Positions 1-8,636 of a DNA stretch of 64,000 bases are shown here, one piece after another (the stretch's first letter is position 1; each line of letters opens with the position of its first letter). A program made the translations under genes and the position numbers. The DNA is from Qingshengfaniella alkalisoli. GTDB taxonomy: Bacteria; Pseudomonadota; Alphaproteobacteria; Rhodobacterales; Rhodobacteraceae. Location of the stretch: contig NZ_CP042264.1 in NCBI RefSeq assembly GCF_007855645.1, positions 124,001 through 188,000 of the forward strand. The letters are read 5' to 3'. The notes under the pieces were generated by a model. It was not told the DNA's origin and did no database searches. It saw only the letters and a list, made by a program, of their open reading frames with translations.

Positions 1-975
1 CTCGCCGGGAAGCAAAGTGAAACCACGATCCGCTAGCCCCTTGCGCCAGAAACTCGCGTTTTCGAACAATCTTTCCCGCAACCCATCCTGGTTTTCTGCA
101 ATGTCCAGTGCTGCCAGCGAGGCCATCAGGATCGAAGGCGGCAAAGCGTTGGAAAACAGGTAGGGCCGCGCGCGTTGGCGCAGCAGATCAATTGCCGGTT
201 GTGGTCCGGCGACATAACCACCGAGCGCGCCGCCGAGCGCCTTACCCAGAGTCCCCGTCAATATGTGGACGTCATCCGTCACCCCGAAGTGATGCGGCGT
301 GCCGCGTCCCTGCGGTCCCATGAACCCCGTCGCGTGACAGTCGTCGACCATCACCACCGCGTCGTATTGACGTGCCAGCGCCGCAATGTCGGGCAGTTTC
401 GCCAGATAGCCATCCATCGAAAACACACCGTCGGTTGCGATCATGATGTGGCGTGCCCCGTCCGCACGAGCGGCTTTCACCTGATCCTCCAGCGCGTCCA
501 TGTCCGAGTTGGCGTAGCGGTAGCGCTTCGCCTTGCACAACCGGATTCCGTCGATGATCGAAGCATGGTTCAGCGCATCCGAGATGATCGCGTCTTCGGC
601 GGTCAGGAGAGGTTCGAACAACCCGCCATTCGCGTCGAAACAGGCGGCAAACAGGATCGCGTCATCCTTGCCCAGATAGGCGGCTATGCGGTTTTCCAGC
701 TGGTGATGCAAATCCTGTGTCCCGCAGATAAACCTGACCGAGGCCATCCCGTAGCCGTGACTGTCGATTGCCGCCTTCGCCGCATCACGCAGCGCAGGGT
801 GATTGGCCAGACCCAGATAATTGTTTGCCGACAGGTTGATGATGTCGCGCTCGTCAACCGTCACATGCCCCGATTGCGGCGATGTAATCAGCCGCTCTGC
901 CTTGGTCATCCCTTCCGCCTCAATCTTGGAAAGCTGCGCGGAGAGGTCAGTCAGAAATGCCGATGCGTGGGTCAT
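1..975 (-). CDS. kbl: Glycine C-acetyltransferase (2-amino-3-ketobutyrate CoA ligase), 3' end beyond window
   Basis: PLP-dependent alpha-oxoamine synthase that converts 2-amino-3-oxobutyrate plus CoA to glycine and acetyl-CoA in threonine degradation. The visible 325 codons start at ATG 975-973, with GGAGGATAGC immediately upstream as ribosome binding site. The PLP lysine lies in GTLGKALGG at residue 245, almost the same place as in E. coli Kbl, and VDDCHATG at about residue 210 carries the cofactor aspartate and the following histidine. The C-terminal portion (about 70 residues, by family length) lies off the left edge. In this family tdh (threonine dehydrogenase) usually follows, but it cannot be seen here. 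A XRE-cupin regulator ends 78 bp upstream on the same strand and is a likely regulator. BioF or serine palmitoyltransferase are the alternatives, but the active-site region reads as Kbl. Confidence 0.93.
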   Translation of the reverse strand, partial: MTHASAFLTDLSAQLSKIEAEGMTKAERLITSPQSGHVTVDERDIINLSANNYLGLANHPALRDAAKAAIDSHGYGMASVRFICGTQDLHHQLENRIAAYLGKDDAILFAACFDANGGLFEPLLTAEDAIISDALNHASIIDGIRLCKAKRYRYANSDMDALEDQVKAARADGARHIMIATDGVFSMDGYLAKLPDIAALARQYDAVVMVDDCHATGFMGPQGRGTPHHFGVTDDVHILTGTLGKALGGALGGYVAGPQPAIDLLRQRARPYLFSNALPPSILMASLAALDIAENQDGLRERLFENASFWRKGLADRGFTLLPGE

Positions 976-1025
976 GCTATCCTCCGTTTGAACGAAGGCT
1001 GCCACGACTCATCTCAAAATGTCAA

Positions 1026-1048
1026 TATGACGGATTATTTCCGTTATA
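1026..1048. promoter_or_regulatory. Candidate operator in front of kbl (inverted repeat ACGGA-N5-TCCGT)
   Basis: The 78-bp gap between the XRE-cupin gene and kbl holds the perfect repeat ACGGA-TTATT-TCCGT at 1030-1044. Flanking TAT and ATA extend it to 23 bp with one mismatched pair. The surroundings are AT-rich. Position and symmetry suit a dimeric HTH regulator, with the adjacent XRE-cupin protein as the obvious candidate. Function is inferred. Confidence 0.45.
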
Positions 1049-1053
1049 ATGGA

Positions 1054-1611
1054 TTAACTATCCTGAACGATCAGCAAGGCCCGCGCCGGATGCTTACCTG
1101 CATGGATGCTGTGATGGCGGTCGGCGAGGTAACGAGCGGTGTCACCAACCGCAAGCAGCACCTCGTCAGATCCTGATCGCACTGTCAGACTGCCTTCGAG
1201 CAATGTCAGGCTCTCACGACACCCGGCTCCGTGCGGATCACTGTCAAGCTCACCGTCGGAAGCAAAGTTCAGATCGTAAACCTCGTGCTCACCAACCGCT
1301 TCGGGAGGGCTGAGGATGCGGATACGCACGCCTTTGGTTGTTTCGATGGTGGGCGCGTCATCTGCTCTGATCACATCAATTCCTGATTGCGCCTTGTCCC
1401 CGATCAGCCCCGCAAAATCCACGTTCAGTGCCTGTGTCAGGTTCCAGAGCGTGGCAACGGTCGGGCTGGACTCGCCACGCTCAATCTGGCTGACCATGGA
1501 TCTGCTGACGCCCGACAGCTTGGACACAGCGTCAAGGCTTAACCCCTTGTCCTTGCGGGCCGATTTGAGCTTCGCGGCGAGGCGTTCGTGAATGTCGCTG
1601 TCATTCTTCAT
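1054..1611 (-). CDS. XRE-family HTH regulator with C-terminal cupin domain
   Basis: Cytoplasmic transcription factor of the HTH_3 plus Cupin_2 type, which usually senses a small metabolite in the cupin barrel. The HTH spans about residues 10-65 (SGVSRSMVSQIERGESSPTV is the recognition region) and the cupin occupies about residues 100-180. The start is uncertain. The ATG at 1611 gives the usual short N-terminus (MKNDSDIHERL). An ATG at 1656, with GAAGG upstream, or a GTG at 1698 would add 15 or 29 residues. It sits directly upstream of kbl on the same strand and probably controls threonine/glycine degradation genes; relatives often govern amino-acid catabolism. The target is inferred from position only. 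Confidence 0.88.
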   Translation of the reverse strand: MKNDSDIHERLAAKLKSARKDKGLSLDAVSKLSGVSRSMVSQIERGESSPTVATLWNLTQALNVDFAGLIGDKAQSGIDVIRADDAPTIETTKGVRIRILSPPEAVGEHEVYDLNFASDGELDSDPHGAGCRESLTLLEGSLTVRSGSDEVLLAVGDTARYLADRHHSIHAGKHPARALLIVQDS

Positions 1612-1708
1612 GAGCGCACAAATGGTACCTGCCTTATATCTTTCAGCCAAATGCATTCTGCCTTCGGCCTTGCCGACCTGCAGATGCTCCCCCTGCACAG
1701 TCCAGTCG

Positions 1709-2227
1709 TCAACCGACGATCAACTGCTTGAGTTGCAACGCTTCCTGTTCGAGTTGCGTCAGGCGATAGTTGATAACGTCACCGATGGAAACTATCCCTA
1801 CCAGTCCAGCGTCATCTACAACTGGCATATGACGAAACCGCCCGACGGTCATGCGATGCAATACGGATATCAGTGTCTCCCCAACCGTGCAGGTTTCGAC
1901 CTTAGTGGTCATAACCTCTTCGACGCGGTGGGGTAGCGTACGACCGGGTGCATCGGCCAGTTTCCGCACGATATCGCGTTCAGACAAGATACCCAAAATG
2001 GCACCGTTCGCGTTCGTTACCACGACCGCGCCGATGTCGTGATCTCGTAATACCTCGACGATGGTGCCCAATGTCGCTTGTGGACGCACCGTCACCACAC
2101 CAGCCCCTTTGTGACTTAGTACGTGCTGGACCTTAGGCATTTCGACCGCGAGGTTGGTCGCAACGGTTTGACTGTGACCGGACGTGTCCATGTCGTCCTT
2201 TCTTACATGAGGTCTGTAGGTGACCAT
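1709..2227 (-). CDS. Tandem CBS-domain protein
   Basis: Small soluble protein with two CBS domains, which bind adenine nucleotides and act as energy-sensing modules. The first CBS covers about residues 32-90 (VVTVRPQATL, then ILSERDIVRKL) and the second about residues 95-155 (VEEVMTTKVETC, then GIVSIGDVINYRL). The reading frame is open to 2296, but the ATG at 2227 is preceded by AGAGGAG at good spacing and is preferred; an ATG at 2191 also has GAAAGGA upstream. Single-gene CBS pairs like this are common in Rhodobacterales and have no settled role. The neighbours give no clear functional link. Confidence 0.87.
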   Translation of the reverse strand: MVTYRPHVRKDDMDTSGHSQTVATNLAVEMPKVQHVLSHKGAGVVTVRPQATLGTIVEVLRDHDIGAVVVTNANGAILGILSERDIVRKLADAPGRTLPHRVEEVMTTKVETCTVGETLISVLHRMTVGRFRHMPVVDDAGLVGIVSIGDVINYRLTQLEQEALQLKQLIVG

Positions 2228-2263
2228 GTCCGTTGCTCCTCTATTGAATGATCCGATTATATC

Positions 2264-2500
2264 ATGCCAAGGATCGTAAGCCTGAATCGGTTCCAATGGG
2301 AGAATTTGTTTTCGTTGCCTGACTTTATGCTTTCGTCGCTGACGGCGACCATCATCTTCGTGGCAGGCTGCCTGGCCGGGATGCAGTATCGGCGGGTCTG
2401 GAAGGCCGAAGGGCCGCGCTGGCAGTTGTGGGTCTTTGGAATTGTAGCTGGTGCCGCGTTTCTGACCGTTGGTTTCATACCGCTAGCCGGTGCCAACTGA
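2264..2500 (+). CDS. Small putative membrane protein
   Basis: Open frame of 78 codons with two hydrophobic stretches (from about LTATIIFVAGCLAGM and VFGIVAGAAFLTVGFIPL), separated by a basic segment. It could be a two-helix inner-membrane protein. A shorter start at ATG 2327 gives 57 residues beginning MLSSLTATI and looks more natural, but neither start has a good ribosome binding site. It fills the gap between the divergent CBS gene and the 3' end of nqrM. I do not recognise a family. It may be spurious. Confidence 0.4.
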   Translation: MPRIVSLNRFQWENLFSLPDFMLSSLTATIIFVAGCLAGMQYRRVWKAEGPRWQLWVFGIVAGAAFLTVGFIPLAGAN

Positions 2501-2558
2501 ATACAGAGCGGCGCCTGCCGGACGCCGTTCTGAAATTGCTCTCATTCCAGCGAATTAT

Positions 2559-2795
2559 TCAGGCTTCAACGCCCGCACGTTCAAGCATCTTTCGGGCACG
2601 CGGACATTGAAGGCGCTCACGCAGCGGGCTGTTGGGATCGATTTCCTTGTTGCAGACCAGACATTGATCCGCATCGGCAATCGCGTTGAGCCCGCCGCAG
2701 CTGCCCTTGATCGTCTTGCCCTTCATGATGACACCAATCGCCATTCCGAGCATGATCAACATGAGCAGACCGAAGGCGAACAGAAACGTCGTCAT
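2559..2795 (-). CDS. nqrM: Na+-NQR maturation protein NqrM (DUF539)
   Basis: Small membrane-anchored assembly factor (78 residues) needed to load the iron site of the Na+-translocating NADH:quinone reductase. One N-terminal transmembrane helix (residues 3-22) is followed by the family's conserved cysteines: GSCGGL near residue 33, then CLVC near residues 45-48, with a further Cys near residue 64. These match the pattern expected for iron delivery to NqrD/NqrE. It lies 18 bp downstream of apbE on the same strand, divergent from nqrA-F, so all known NQR maturation functions are together. Length is typical for the family. Confidence 0.9.
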   Translation of the reverse strand: MTTFLFAFGLLMLIMLGMAIGVIMKGKTIKGSCGGLNAIADADQCLVCNKEIDPNSPLRERLQCPRARKMLERAGVEA

Positions 2796-2813
2796 GAGGA
2801 GCGTCTTTCGTGA

Positions 2814-3845
2814 TTAAGCTTGCAGTTGCGCGTAGCGGCTGGACGGTTTGGCAACAAACCGCATCTCGGTCGAATCGACATCGCGCTCGATGAACAGCAC
2901 AGCGAGGTCGCGGGACTCAGCGATTTCCATGCCGTGCTCACGACCCAGAAGCAGCATCGCTGTGGCCCAGGCATCGGCAAGCATGGCGTTATCGGTCAGC
3001 ACGGTCGTCGCCGCGGTTGTGTGAGTGATCGGTCGGCCAGTTGCAGGGTTGATGACATGCGAATAGCGGGTGCCGTCCTGCTCGAAATAGTTCCGGTAAT
3101 CACCCGAGGAGGCCATCCCCATATCGGAAACGCCGATCACCTGAGCAAGGTCATGCCGCACGTTATCGGGCTTTTCGATGCCGATCTGCCAAGGCATCCC
3201 GTCCGGGTTCAGGCCGGACGCATATAGATCGCCGCCGATTTCAACCATGTAGTCGCGCAGACCGAGGGCCTCGATTGCCGAAGCCACCTGATCCACGCCG
3301 AAACCTTTGCCGATTGCGGACAGGTAGATTTCCGCGTCAGGTTGAGTCTTCTGCAAAGAATTGTTGTTGATACGCAGGGACTTGGCTTGACCCGAGGTGT
3401 TCAGCGCCGTCTGAATGGCCTCTTCTGTGGGAACTGCCGTACCGGTATGCCCGGCGCCAAAACCCCAAAGATCGATCAGTGGTCCAACAGTGACGTCGAA
3501 CTGGCCCTGGCTGGCTTCGTGGACGTCCTGCGCGGCGTTCATTACATAGGCGAGTTCGGGCGAAACAGCGACGGGATCTGTCGATTTACTCGCATTGAAG
3601 CGCGAGATTTCCGAACGCGGATCCCAGTTGGACATACCCGCGTTGACGTTTTGGAGGCTTGCCTCGATCGCGTGGCCCAGGTCCGCATTGTCCAGCGTCC
3701 GCGTCCGGTCTACGGCGACGACGTTATATGTGGTACCCATGGTTGCGCCGGATGCCGAAACAGTCTTCGAGCCAAACTTGCATGCCGCCAACAGGATCGG
3801 CGACAGAAGGAGTGAGCGACGTGAGATTGTGGTCAATTCGGGCAA
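2814..3845 (-). CDS. apbE: FAD:protein FMN transferase ApbE (lipoprotein)
   Basis: Periplasmic flavin transferase that splits FAD and attaches FMN through a phosphoester bond to Thr in S-G-A-T motifs, here NqrB and NqrC. The frame is open to 4022, but the start is set at TTG 3845. GGAGG sits 7 nt upstream of it, and translation then begins with a classical lipoprotein signal (SRRSLLLSPILLAAC). This gives about 343 residues, the normal family length, and removes overlap with nqrA. Motifs include SGATMGTTYNV near the N-terminus, AIGKGFGVDQV, EIGGDLYASG and HVINPATGRPI, and a late TDNAMLADAWATA that resembles the Mg2+-binding region. It is followed by nqrM. Confidence 0.93.
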   Translation of the reverse strand: MPELTTISRRSLLLSPILLAACKFGSKTVSASGATMGTTYNVVAVDRTRTLDNADLGHAIEASLQNVNAGMSNWDPRSEISRFNASKSTDPVAVSPELAYVMNAAQDVHEASQGQFDVTVGPLIDLWGFGAGHTGTAVPTEEAIQTALNTSGQAKSLRINNNSLQKTQPDAEIYLSAIGKGFGVDQVASAIEALGLRDYMVEIGGDLYASGLNPDGMPWQIGIEKPDNVRHDLAQVIGVSDMGMASSGDYRNYFEQDGTRYSHVINPATGRPITHTTAATTVLTDNAMLADAWATAMLLLGREHGMEIAESRDLAVLFIERDVDSTEMRFVAKPSSRYAQLQA

Positions 3846-3908
3846 GTTATGGCCTCCGGAAGCATTTGGACGGACTCTATCCGTCTTTTGCGACGGTATC
3901 TGTGCGAC

Positions 3909-3943
3909 ATTGCGGCGCGATTCAACTGAAAATATGCCGCAAT
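3909..3943. promoter_or_regulatory. Inverted repeat in the apbE/nqrA intergenic region
   Basis: Perfect 8-bp arms ATTGCGGC (3909-3916) and GCCGCAAT (3936-3943) are separated by 19 bp in the gap between the divergent apbE and nqrA. It could be a regulator site or form an RNA hairpin in the nqr leader. The same core letters reappear in the terminator loop after nqrF. Function unknown. Confidence 0.35.
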
Positions 3944-4013
3944 TGCAAGATTTCGGGTTTTGTCTGACGCTTTTGGACTGCATAAAGCGGAAAAAATTCA
4001 GGAAGACGCTCTC

Positions 4014-5357
4014 GTGAATCATTTCGAGTTACGAAAAGGGCTGGATGTTCCTGTGTTGGGCGCGCCCGCGCAAAGCATCCAGAAGGGTCCGGCCGTGCGG
4101 ACCGTGGCTATACTTGGGGACGACTATATCGGCCTCAAGCCGCGGTTGTTGGTCGAGGAAGGCGATGTTGTGGGGGCGGGTGCTCCTGTTCTCGCGCACA
4201 AGGATATGCCGGATGCGCTGATTACATCGCCTGTGTCCGGTCGGGTCAAAGCCATCAATCGCGGCGCGCGGCGCAAGCTGATCAGTGTCGAGATCGAAGT
4301 CGATGACTCTGCCGCGCCCGCCATCGACTTTTCCGAGGTCGGCGACATCGCCACAGCCGAAGGACTGACCGAGCGACTTTGCGCGGCAGGTTTGTGGACG
4401 TCTTTCCGCACGCGGCCCTACTCGAAAGTGCCCAGCCCCGCGACCCGGCCGGCGGTAATTTATGTAACGGCAATGGATAGTGAGCCGCTTTCGGCCGATC
4501 CGGCAGTCATCATCGCTGAAGAGCCGGATGCATTCTTAAAAGGCCTGACGGCGATTGCGTCGCTGTCTGAAGGGAAGACATATTTATGCGTCGCGCCAGA
4601 CGCGGATATCCCGGGCACCGATGCTCCGGGGGTAGAGGTCGCAGCATTTTCGGGGCCGCACCCCGCTGGTCTGGCCGGAACGCATATGCATTTTCTGGAA
4701 CCCCCGAGCGCGTCCAAGATCGTCTGGACCATCGGCTACCAGGACGTGATTGCCATCGGCCGGCTTCTGGCAACCGGCAAGGTCGATATGTCCCGCGTCG
4801 CCGCTTTGAGCGGCCCGCTCTGTACCCGTCCGCGTCTGGTCCGTACTGTTGCGGGCGCGTCAATGGTGGAACTGACCGAAGGCGACGTTTCGGCAGATGT
4901 GCCGGTGCGTATGATTTCCGGATCGATTCTCAGCGGACGGGCAGGGGAGGGGCCGAGCGCGTATCTTGGCCGATATGCCCGTCAGATCACGCTGATTGAA
5001 GAAGACGACAAACAGATCCCGATGGGATGGATACGTCCTATGCCGTCAAAATTTGCAATCCAGCCGGTGCTTGGATCTGCATTTTCCAAAAAGCTCTATT
5101 CACTGACGTCGAACCTCAACGGCGGTCGCCGCGCGATGGTGCCGACGGGAACCTTCGAGGAGCTGATGCCGCAGGATTTCCTGCCGACACAGCTTTTGCG
5201 CGCGCTGCTGGTGATGGATACCGATCAGGCGCAGGCGCTTGGGGCGCTGGAACTCGATGAGGAAGACCTCGGTCTGGTTGGCTTCGCCTGTCCGGCAAAA
5301 TATGAATATGGCCTCGCCCTCCGCGACAGCCTGACCAAGATCGAGAAGGAGGGATAA
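4014..5357 (+). CDS. nqrA: Na+-translocating NADH:quinone reductase subunit A
   Basis: Peripheral cytoplasmic subunit of Na+-NQR, involved in quinone binding. The start is taken as GTG 4014 (then NHFELRKGLDVPVLG), with AGGA about 10 nt upstream, which gives 447 residues, the usual family size. An ATG at 3960 would add 18 residues of no known homology. Family blocks are visible, such as GDDYIGLKPRLLVEEGD, HKDMPDALITSPVSG and WTIGYQDVIAIGRL. It is the first gene of a tight nqrABCDEF operon; nqrB starts 4 nt downstream. Confidence 0.95.
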   Translation: MNHFELRKGLDVPVLGAPAQSIQKGPAVRTVAILGDDYIGLKPRLLVEEGDVVGAGAPVLAHKDMPDALITSPVSGRVKAINRGARRKLISVEIEVDDSAAPAIDFSEVGDIATAEGLTERLCAAGLWTSFRTRPYSKVPSPATRPAVIYVTAMDSEPLSADPAVIIAEEPDAFLKGLTAIASLSEGKTYLCVAPDADIPGTDAPGVEVAAFSGPHPAGLAGTHMHFLEPPSASKIVWTIGYQDVIAIGRLLATGKVDMSRVAALSGPLCTRPRLVRTVAGASMVELTEGDVSADVPVRMISGSILSGRAGEGPSAYLGRYARQITLIEEDDKQIPMGWIRPMPSKFAIQPVLGSAFSKKLYSLTSNLNGGRRAMVPTGTFEELMPQDFLPTQLLRALLVMDTDQAQALGALELDEEDLGLVGFACPAKYEYGLALRDSLTKIEKEG

Positions 5358-5361
5358 CCCT

Positions 5362-6561
5362 TTGGGTCTTAAAAACTTTTTTGATCGGATCGAGCCGAAC
5401 TTCGTAAAAGGCGGCAAGTATGAGAGGTATTTCCCTCTCTACGAGATGGTGGAAAGCTTCCTTTTCACGCCGAAAACGGTCACGACCGTTGCTCCGCATG
5501 CGCGATCCTATGTCGATATGAAGCGGATCATGACCTATGTGGTCATCGCGACAATCCCCTGTATCATCATGGCCCTGTATAACACTGGCCTGCAGACCAA
5601 CATGGCGATCGCCGAACATGGACCGTCGGGCTGGCGGGCAGGGCTAATCGGTGCTCTCGGCATCGGGTACAGTCCGGCCAATCCGATTGCGAACATGCTG
5701 CACGGGTTACTTTATTTCCTGCCCATCTACATCACGACACTGGTTGTGGGCGGTATCTGGGAAGTGATCTTCGCGACCGTGCGACGGCATGAGGTCAACG
5801 AAGGGTTCCTCGTGACCTCGATGCTTTACACGCTGATCCTGCCGGCCAGCACGCCGCTATGGCAGGTCGCGCTTGGCATTTCCTTTGGCGTTGTCATCGG
5901 CAAGGAAGTCTTCGGCGGTACCGGGAAGAATTTCCTCAACCCGGCGCTGACGGGTCGGGCGTTCCTGTATTTTGCCTATCCCGCGCAGATGTCAGGTGAC
6001 ACGATCTGGACGCCTGTTGACGGCTTTTCCGGTGCGACGGCACTGGCCGTATCGGCATCGGATGGCTACCAGAATCTTGTGACCCACGGCATTTCATGGA
6101 TGGATGCCTTTGTTGGCACGATTCAGGGTAGCTTGGGCGAGACATCGACCGTCGCCTGTCTGCTGGGCCTCGCCTTCCTGCTGGTCACCAAGATCGCGAA
6201 CTATCGCATGGTGGTAGGCTGCCTGGGCGGTATGATCGGCTTTACACTGCTGCTCAACGTCATCGGTTCCGATACCAACCCGATGTTCGCGATGCCGTGG
6301 TATTGGCATCTGGTCGTCGGCGGCTATGCGTTCGGTCTGGTCTTCATGGTCACGGAGCCCGTTTCAGGGTCGCAGACCAATCTGGGCCGCTATATCTACG
6401 GCGCGTTGATCGGCTTCATGGTCGTGATGATCCGCGTCATCAACCCGGCCTTCCCGGAGGGCATGATGCTGGCGATCCTGTTCGGCAACGTCTTTGCACC
6501 GCTGATCGACCACTTCGTGGTTCAGGCCAATATCCGTCGGAGGGCGAAGCGTAATGTCTGA
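5362..6561 (+). CDS. nqrB: Na+-translocating NADH:quinone reductase subunit B
   Basis: Integral membrane subunit with multiple transmembrane helices that carries riboflavin and a covalently bound FMN and forms the Na+ path. The FMN acceptor is Thr226 in DGFSGAT, as in characterised NqrB proteins. Translation starts at TTG 5362, only 4 nt after the nqrA stop, with GGAGGG upstream; no in-frame ATG gives the normal N-terminus. 399 residues is slightly short of the gamma-proteobacterial protein but normal for the family. The 3' end overlaps nqrC by 8 nt, which indicates translational coupling. Confidence 0.96.
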   Translation: MGLKNFFDRIEPNFVKGGKYERYFPLYEMVESFLFTPKTVTTVAPHARSYVDMKRIMTYVVIATIPCIIMALYNTGLQTNMAIAEHGPSGWRAGLIGALGIGYSPANPIANMLHGLLYFLPIYITTLVVGGIWEVIFATVRRHEVNEGFLVTSMLYTLILPASTPLWQVALGISFGVVIGKEVFGGTGKNFLNPALTGRAFLYFAYPAQMSGDTIWTPVDGFSGATALAVSASDGYQNLVTHGISWMDAFVGTIQGSLGETSTVACLLGLAFLLVTKIANYRMVVGCLGGMIGFTLLLNVIGSDTNPMFAMPWYWHLVVGGYAFGLVFMVTEPVSGSQTNLGRYIYGALIGFMVVMIRVINPAFPEGMMLAILFGNVFAPLIDHFVVQANIRRRAKRNV

Positions 6562-7363
6562 GCAACTCCCCGAAAACAAGGGTCCGGTCGCCCGCTTCCT
6601 CGCTTTGCCGCCGGATTCGGTGCCGAAGACGATCTTCGTCGCTGTGTCCCTGTGTCTGTTAGCGTCGATGGTCGTGTCGGCTGCTGCTGTTGCGCTGCGT
6701 CCGCTTCAGGCGGAAAACCGTCTACGTGACAAGCAGGTTAACATTCTGCAAGTCGCAGGCGTTTATCAGGATGGTATCAATGTGGCCGATGCGTTTGCGT
6801 CGTTCGAGCCGCATGTGCTGGAACTGGCATCGGGCGATTTTGCCGATCAATACGATCCGCAAACCTTCGATGACCGCGCTGCTGCGGACAACCCTGAACT
6901 CTCCCATGTGCTGGCGGACGATCCGGCAGGGATCGGGCGTCAGGCGGATTACGTGACTGTCTACCTGCTGCGCGACGATGCCGGTGCGCTCGACAAGGTG
7001 ATCCTGCCCCTGCACGGTTATGGCCTGTGGTCCACGCTGTATGGATACATCGCGCTGGAAGAGGACGGCAATACGATCTACGGGCTGCAGTTCTATGAAC
7101 ACGCCGAAACACCGGGACTTGGCGCAGAAGTCGACAATCCGCGCTGGAAGGGGCTCTGGCACGAGAAAAAGCTCGCTGATGAAAACGGTGACTTGCAGAT
7201 TACCGTGGCGAAGACCGTTCCAGCCGCCGGACCGGAATATCATGTCGACGCGCTGTCTGGTGCAACCCTGACATCGCGCGGCGTGGACAGCCTCGTGCGG
7301 TTCTGGATGGGCGAAGAGGGCTACGCGCCCTTTCTTGAGAAATTGAAGGCCGGAGACATCTGA
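6554..7363 (+). CDS. nqrC: Na+-translocating NADH:quinone reductase subunit C
   Basis: Subunit with one N-terminal membrane helix (about residues 27-47) and a periplasmic FMN-binding domain. The covalent FMN site is Thr238 in [14 protein letters not shown]. The conserved [13 protein letters not shown] and [10 protein letters not shown] blocks of NqrC are present. It overlaps nqrB by 8 nt and its stop codon overlaps the nqrD start by 1 nt. ApbE, encoded by the divergent neighbour, is expected to flavinylate it. Confidence 0.96.
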   Translation: MSEQLPENKGPVARFLALPPDSVPKTIFVAVSLCLLASMVVSAAAVALRPLQAENRLRDKQVNILQVAGVYQDGINVADAFASFEPHVLELASGDFADQYDPQTFDDRAAADNPELSHVLADDPAGIGRQADYVTVYLLRDDAGALDKVILPLHGYGLWSTLYGYIALEEDGNTIYGLQFYEHAETPGLGAEVDNPRWKGLWHEKKLADENGDLQITVAKTVPAAGPEYHVDALSGATLTSRGVDSLVRFWMGEEGYAPFLEKLKAGDI

Positions 7364-8016
7364 TGGCTCAAACTCGCAGAGACATGCTGATCGACCCGCT
7401 GGTCGACAACAACCCGATTACATTGCAGGTGCTGGGGATCTGTTCGGCATTGGCCGTGACCTCCTCGCTGCAAGTGTCGATGGTCATGGCAATCGCGGTG
7501 ATCTGCGTCACCGGCTTTTCGTCGATGTTCATTTCGGTTCTGCGCAACCAGATCCCCGGCTCGATCCGGATCATTGTGCAGATGGTGATCATCGCGTCGC
7601 TGGTGATCGTGGTGGATCAGGTGCTCAAGGCCTATGCCTATGAGATTTCCAAGACGCTTTCGGTCTTCGTCGGGCTGATCATCACCAACTGCATCGTGAT
7701 GGGTCGCGCGGAAGCGTTTGCGATGAAGAATCCGCCCATCGCCTCTTTCGTCGACGGCGTCGGCAATGGGCTAGGCTACGGCCTGATCCTGATGCTGGTC
7801 GGCTTCATCCGTGAATTGTTCGGCTCGGGCAGTCTGTTCGGCGTCACGATTTTCCAGACCGTCAATAATGGCGGCTGGTACGTGCCCAACGGCCTCCTGC
7901 TGTTACCACCATCGGCATTCTTCGTGATCGGGCTTCTGATCTGGGCCTTCCGGACATGGAAGCCTGAGCAGGTAGAAGACCGCGAATTCCGCATTCAATC
8001 GGTTGAGGCGCATTGA
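7363..8016 (+). CDS. nqrD: Na+-translocating NADH:quinone reductase subunit D
   Basis: Six-helix membrane subunit homologous to RnfE/NqrE that helps hold the intramembrane iron centre between NqrD and NqrE. The sequence shows [20 protein letters not shown] at the start and [13 protein letters not shown] in the middle; the Cys in TNCIV corresponds to the cysteine conserved in this family. 217 residues. The start ATG overlaps the nqrC stop, and the stop overlaps the nqrE start by one nucleotide. Confidence 0.95.
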   Translation: MAQTRRDMLIDPLVDNNPITLQVLGICSALAVTSSLQVSMVMAIAVICVTGFSSMFISVLRNQIPGSIRIIVQMVIIASLVIVVDQVLKAYAYEISKTLSVFVGLIITNCIVMGRAEAFAMKNPPIASFVDGVGNGLGYGLILMLVGFIRELFGSGSLFGVTIFQTVNNGGWYVPNGLLLLPPSAFFVIGLLIWAFRTWKPEQVEDREFRIQSVEAH

Positions 8017-8624
8017 TGGAAGGTCTTATCTCACTCGCTGTTAAGGCCGTATTCGTTGAGAATATGGCGCTGGCCTTCTTCCTTGGGATGTGCACGTTCC
8101 TTGCCGTGTCCAAGAAGATCTCGACCGCCATCGGTCTGGGTATTTCGGTGGTCATCGTTCAGGCGATTACCGTGCCGACAAACAACCTGTTGTTGACCTA
8201 TCTGCTGGCACCCGGGGCGCTGTCCTGGGCTGGGTTCCCCGAGGTCGATCTGACCTTCCTGGGGCTCATCTCCTATATCGGGGTGATCGCCGCGATGGTT
8301 CAGATCCTGGAGATGATCCTCGATAAGTACTTCCCGCCGCTCTACAACGCGCTTGGTGTGTTTCTGCCGCTCATCACGGTGAACTGCGCGATCCTCGGTG
8401 GCTCGCTGTTCATGGTGGAACGCGATTACAACTTCGCCGAAAGCGTGACCTACGGGATCTCATCCGGCTTCGGCTGGGCGCTGGCGATCACCGCGATGGC
8501 GGGCGTCCGCGAGAAGCTCAAGTATTCGGACATTCCCGACGGGCTGCAGGGTCTCGGCATCACCTTCATAACCGCGGGACTGATGGCCATGGCCTTCATG
8601 TCCTTCAGCGGCGTCAAGCTCTGA
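8016..8624 (+). CDS. nqrE: Na+-translocating NADH:quinone reductase subunit E
   Basis: Six-helix membrane subunit (202 residues), pseudosymmetric partner of NqrD. The start is ATG 8016, sharing its A with the nqrD TGA; a TTG immediately before it in frame is less likely. Family blocks are [20 protein letters not shown], with a conserved Cys, and [21 protein letters not shown], with the second conserved Cys. Together these point to the iron-ligating cysteines. nqrF follows after 12 nt. Confidence 0.95.
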   Translation: MEGLISLAVKAVFVENMALAFFLGMCTFLAVSKKISTAIGLGISVVIVQAITVPTNNLLLTYLLAPGALSWAGFPEVDLTFLGLISYIGVIAAMVQILEMILDKYFPPLYNALGVFLPLITVNCAILGGSLFMVERDYNFAESVTYGISSGFGWALAITAMAGVREKLKYSDIPDGLQGLGITFITAGLMAMAFMSFSGVKL

Positions 8625-8636
8625 GGGGGAACTGAC

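Noticed and set aside
175-1176. 333-codon plus-strand frame opposite kbl
   Set aside because: kbl on the minus strand has PLP-site motifs and a ribosome binding site; the plus frame runs on past its start into intergenic DNA.
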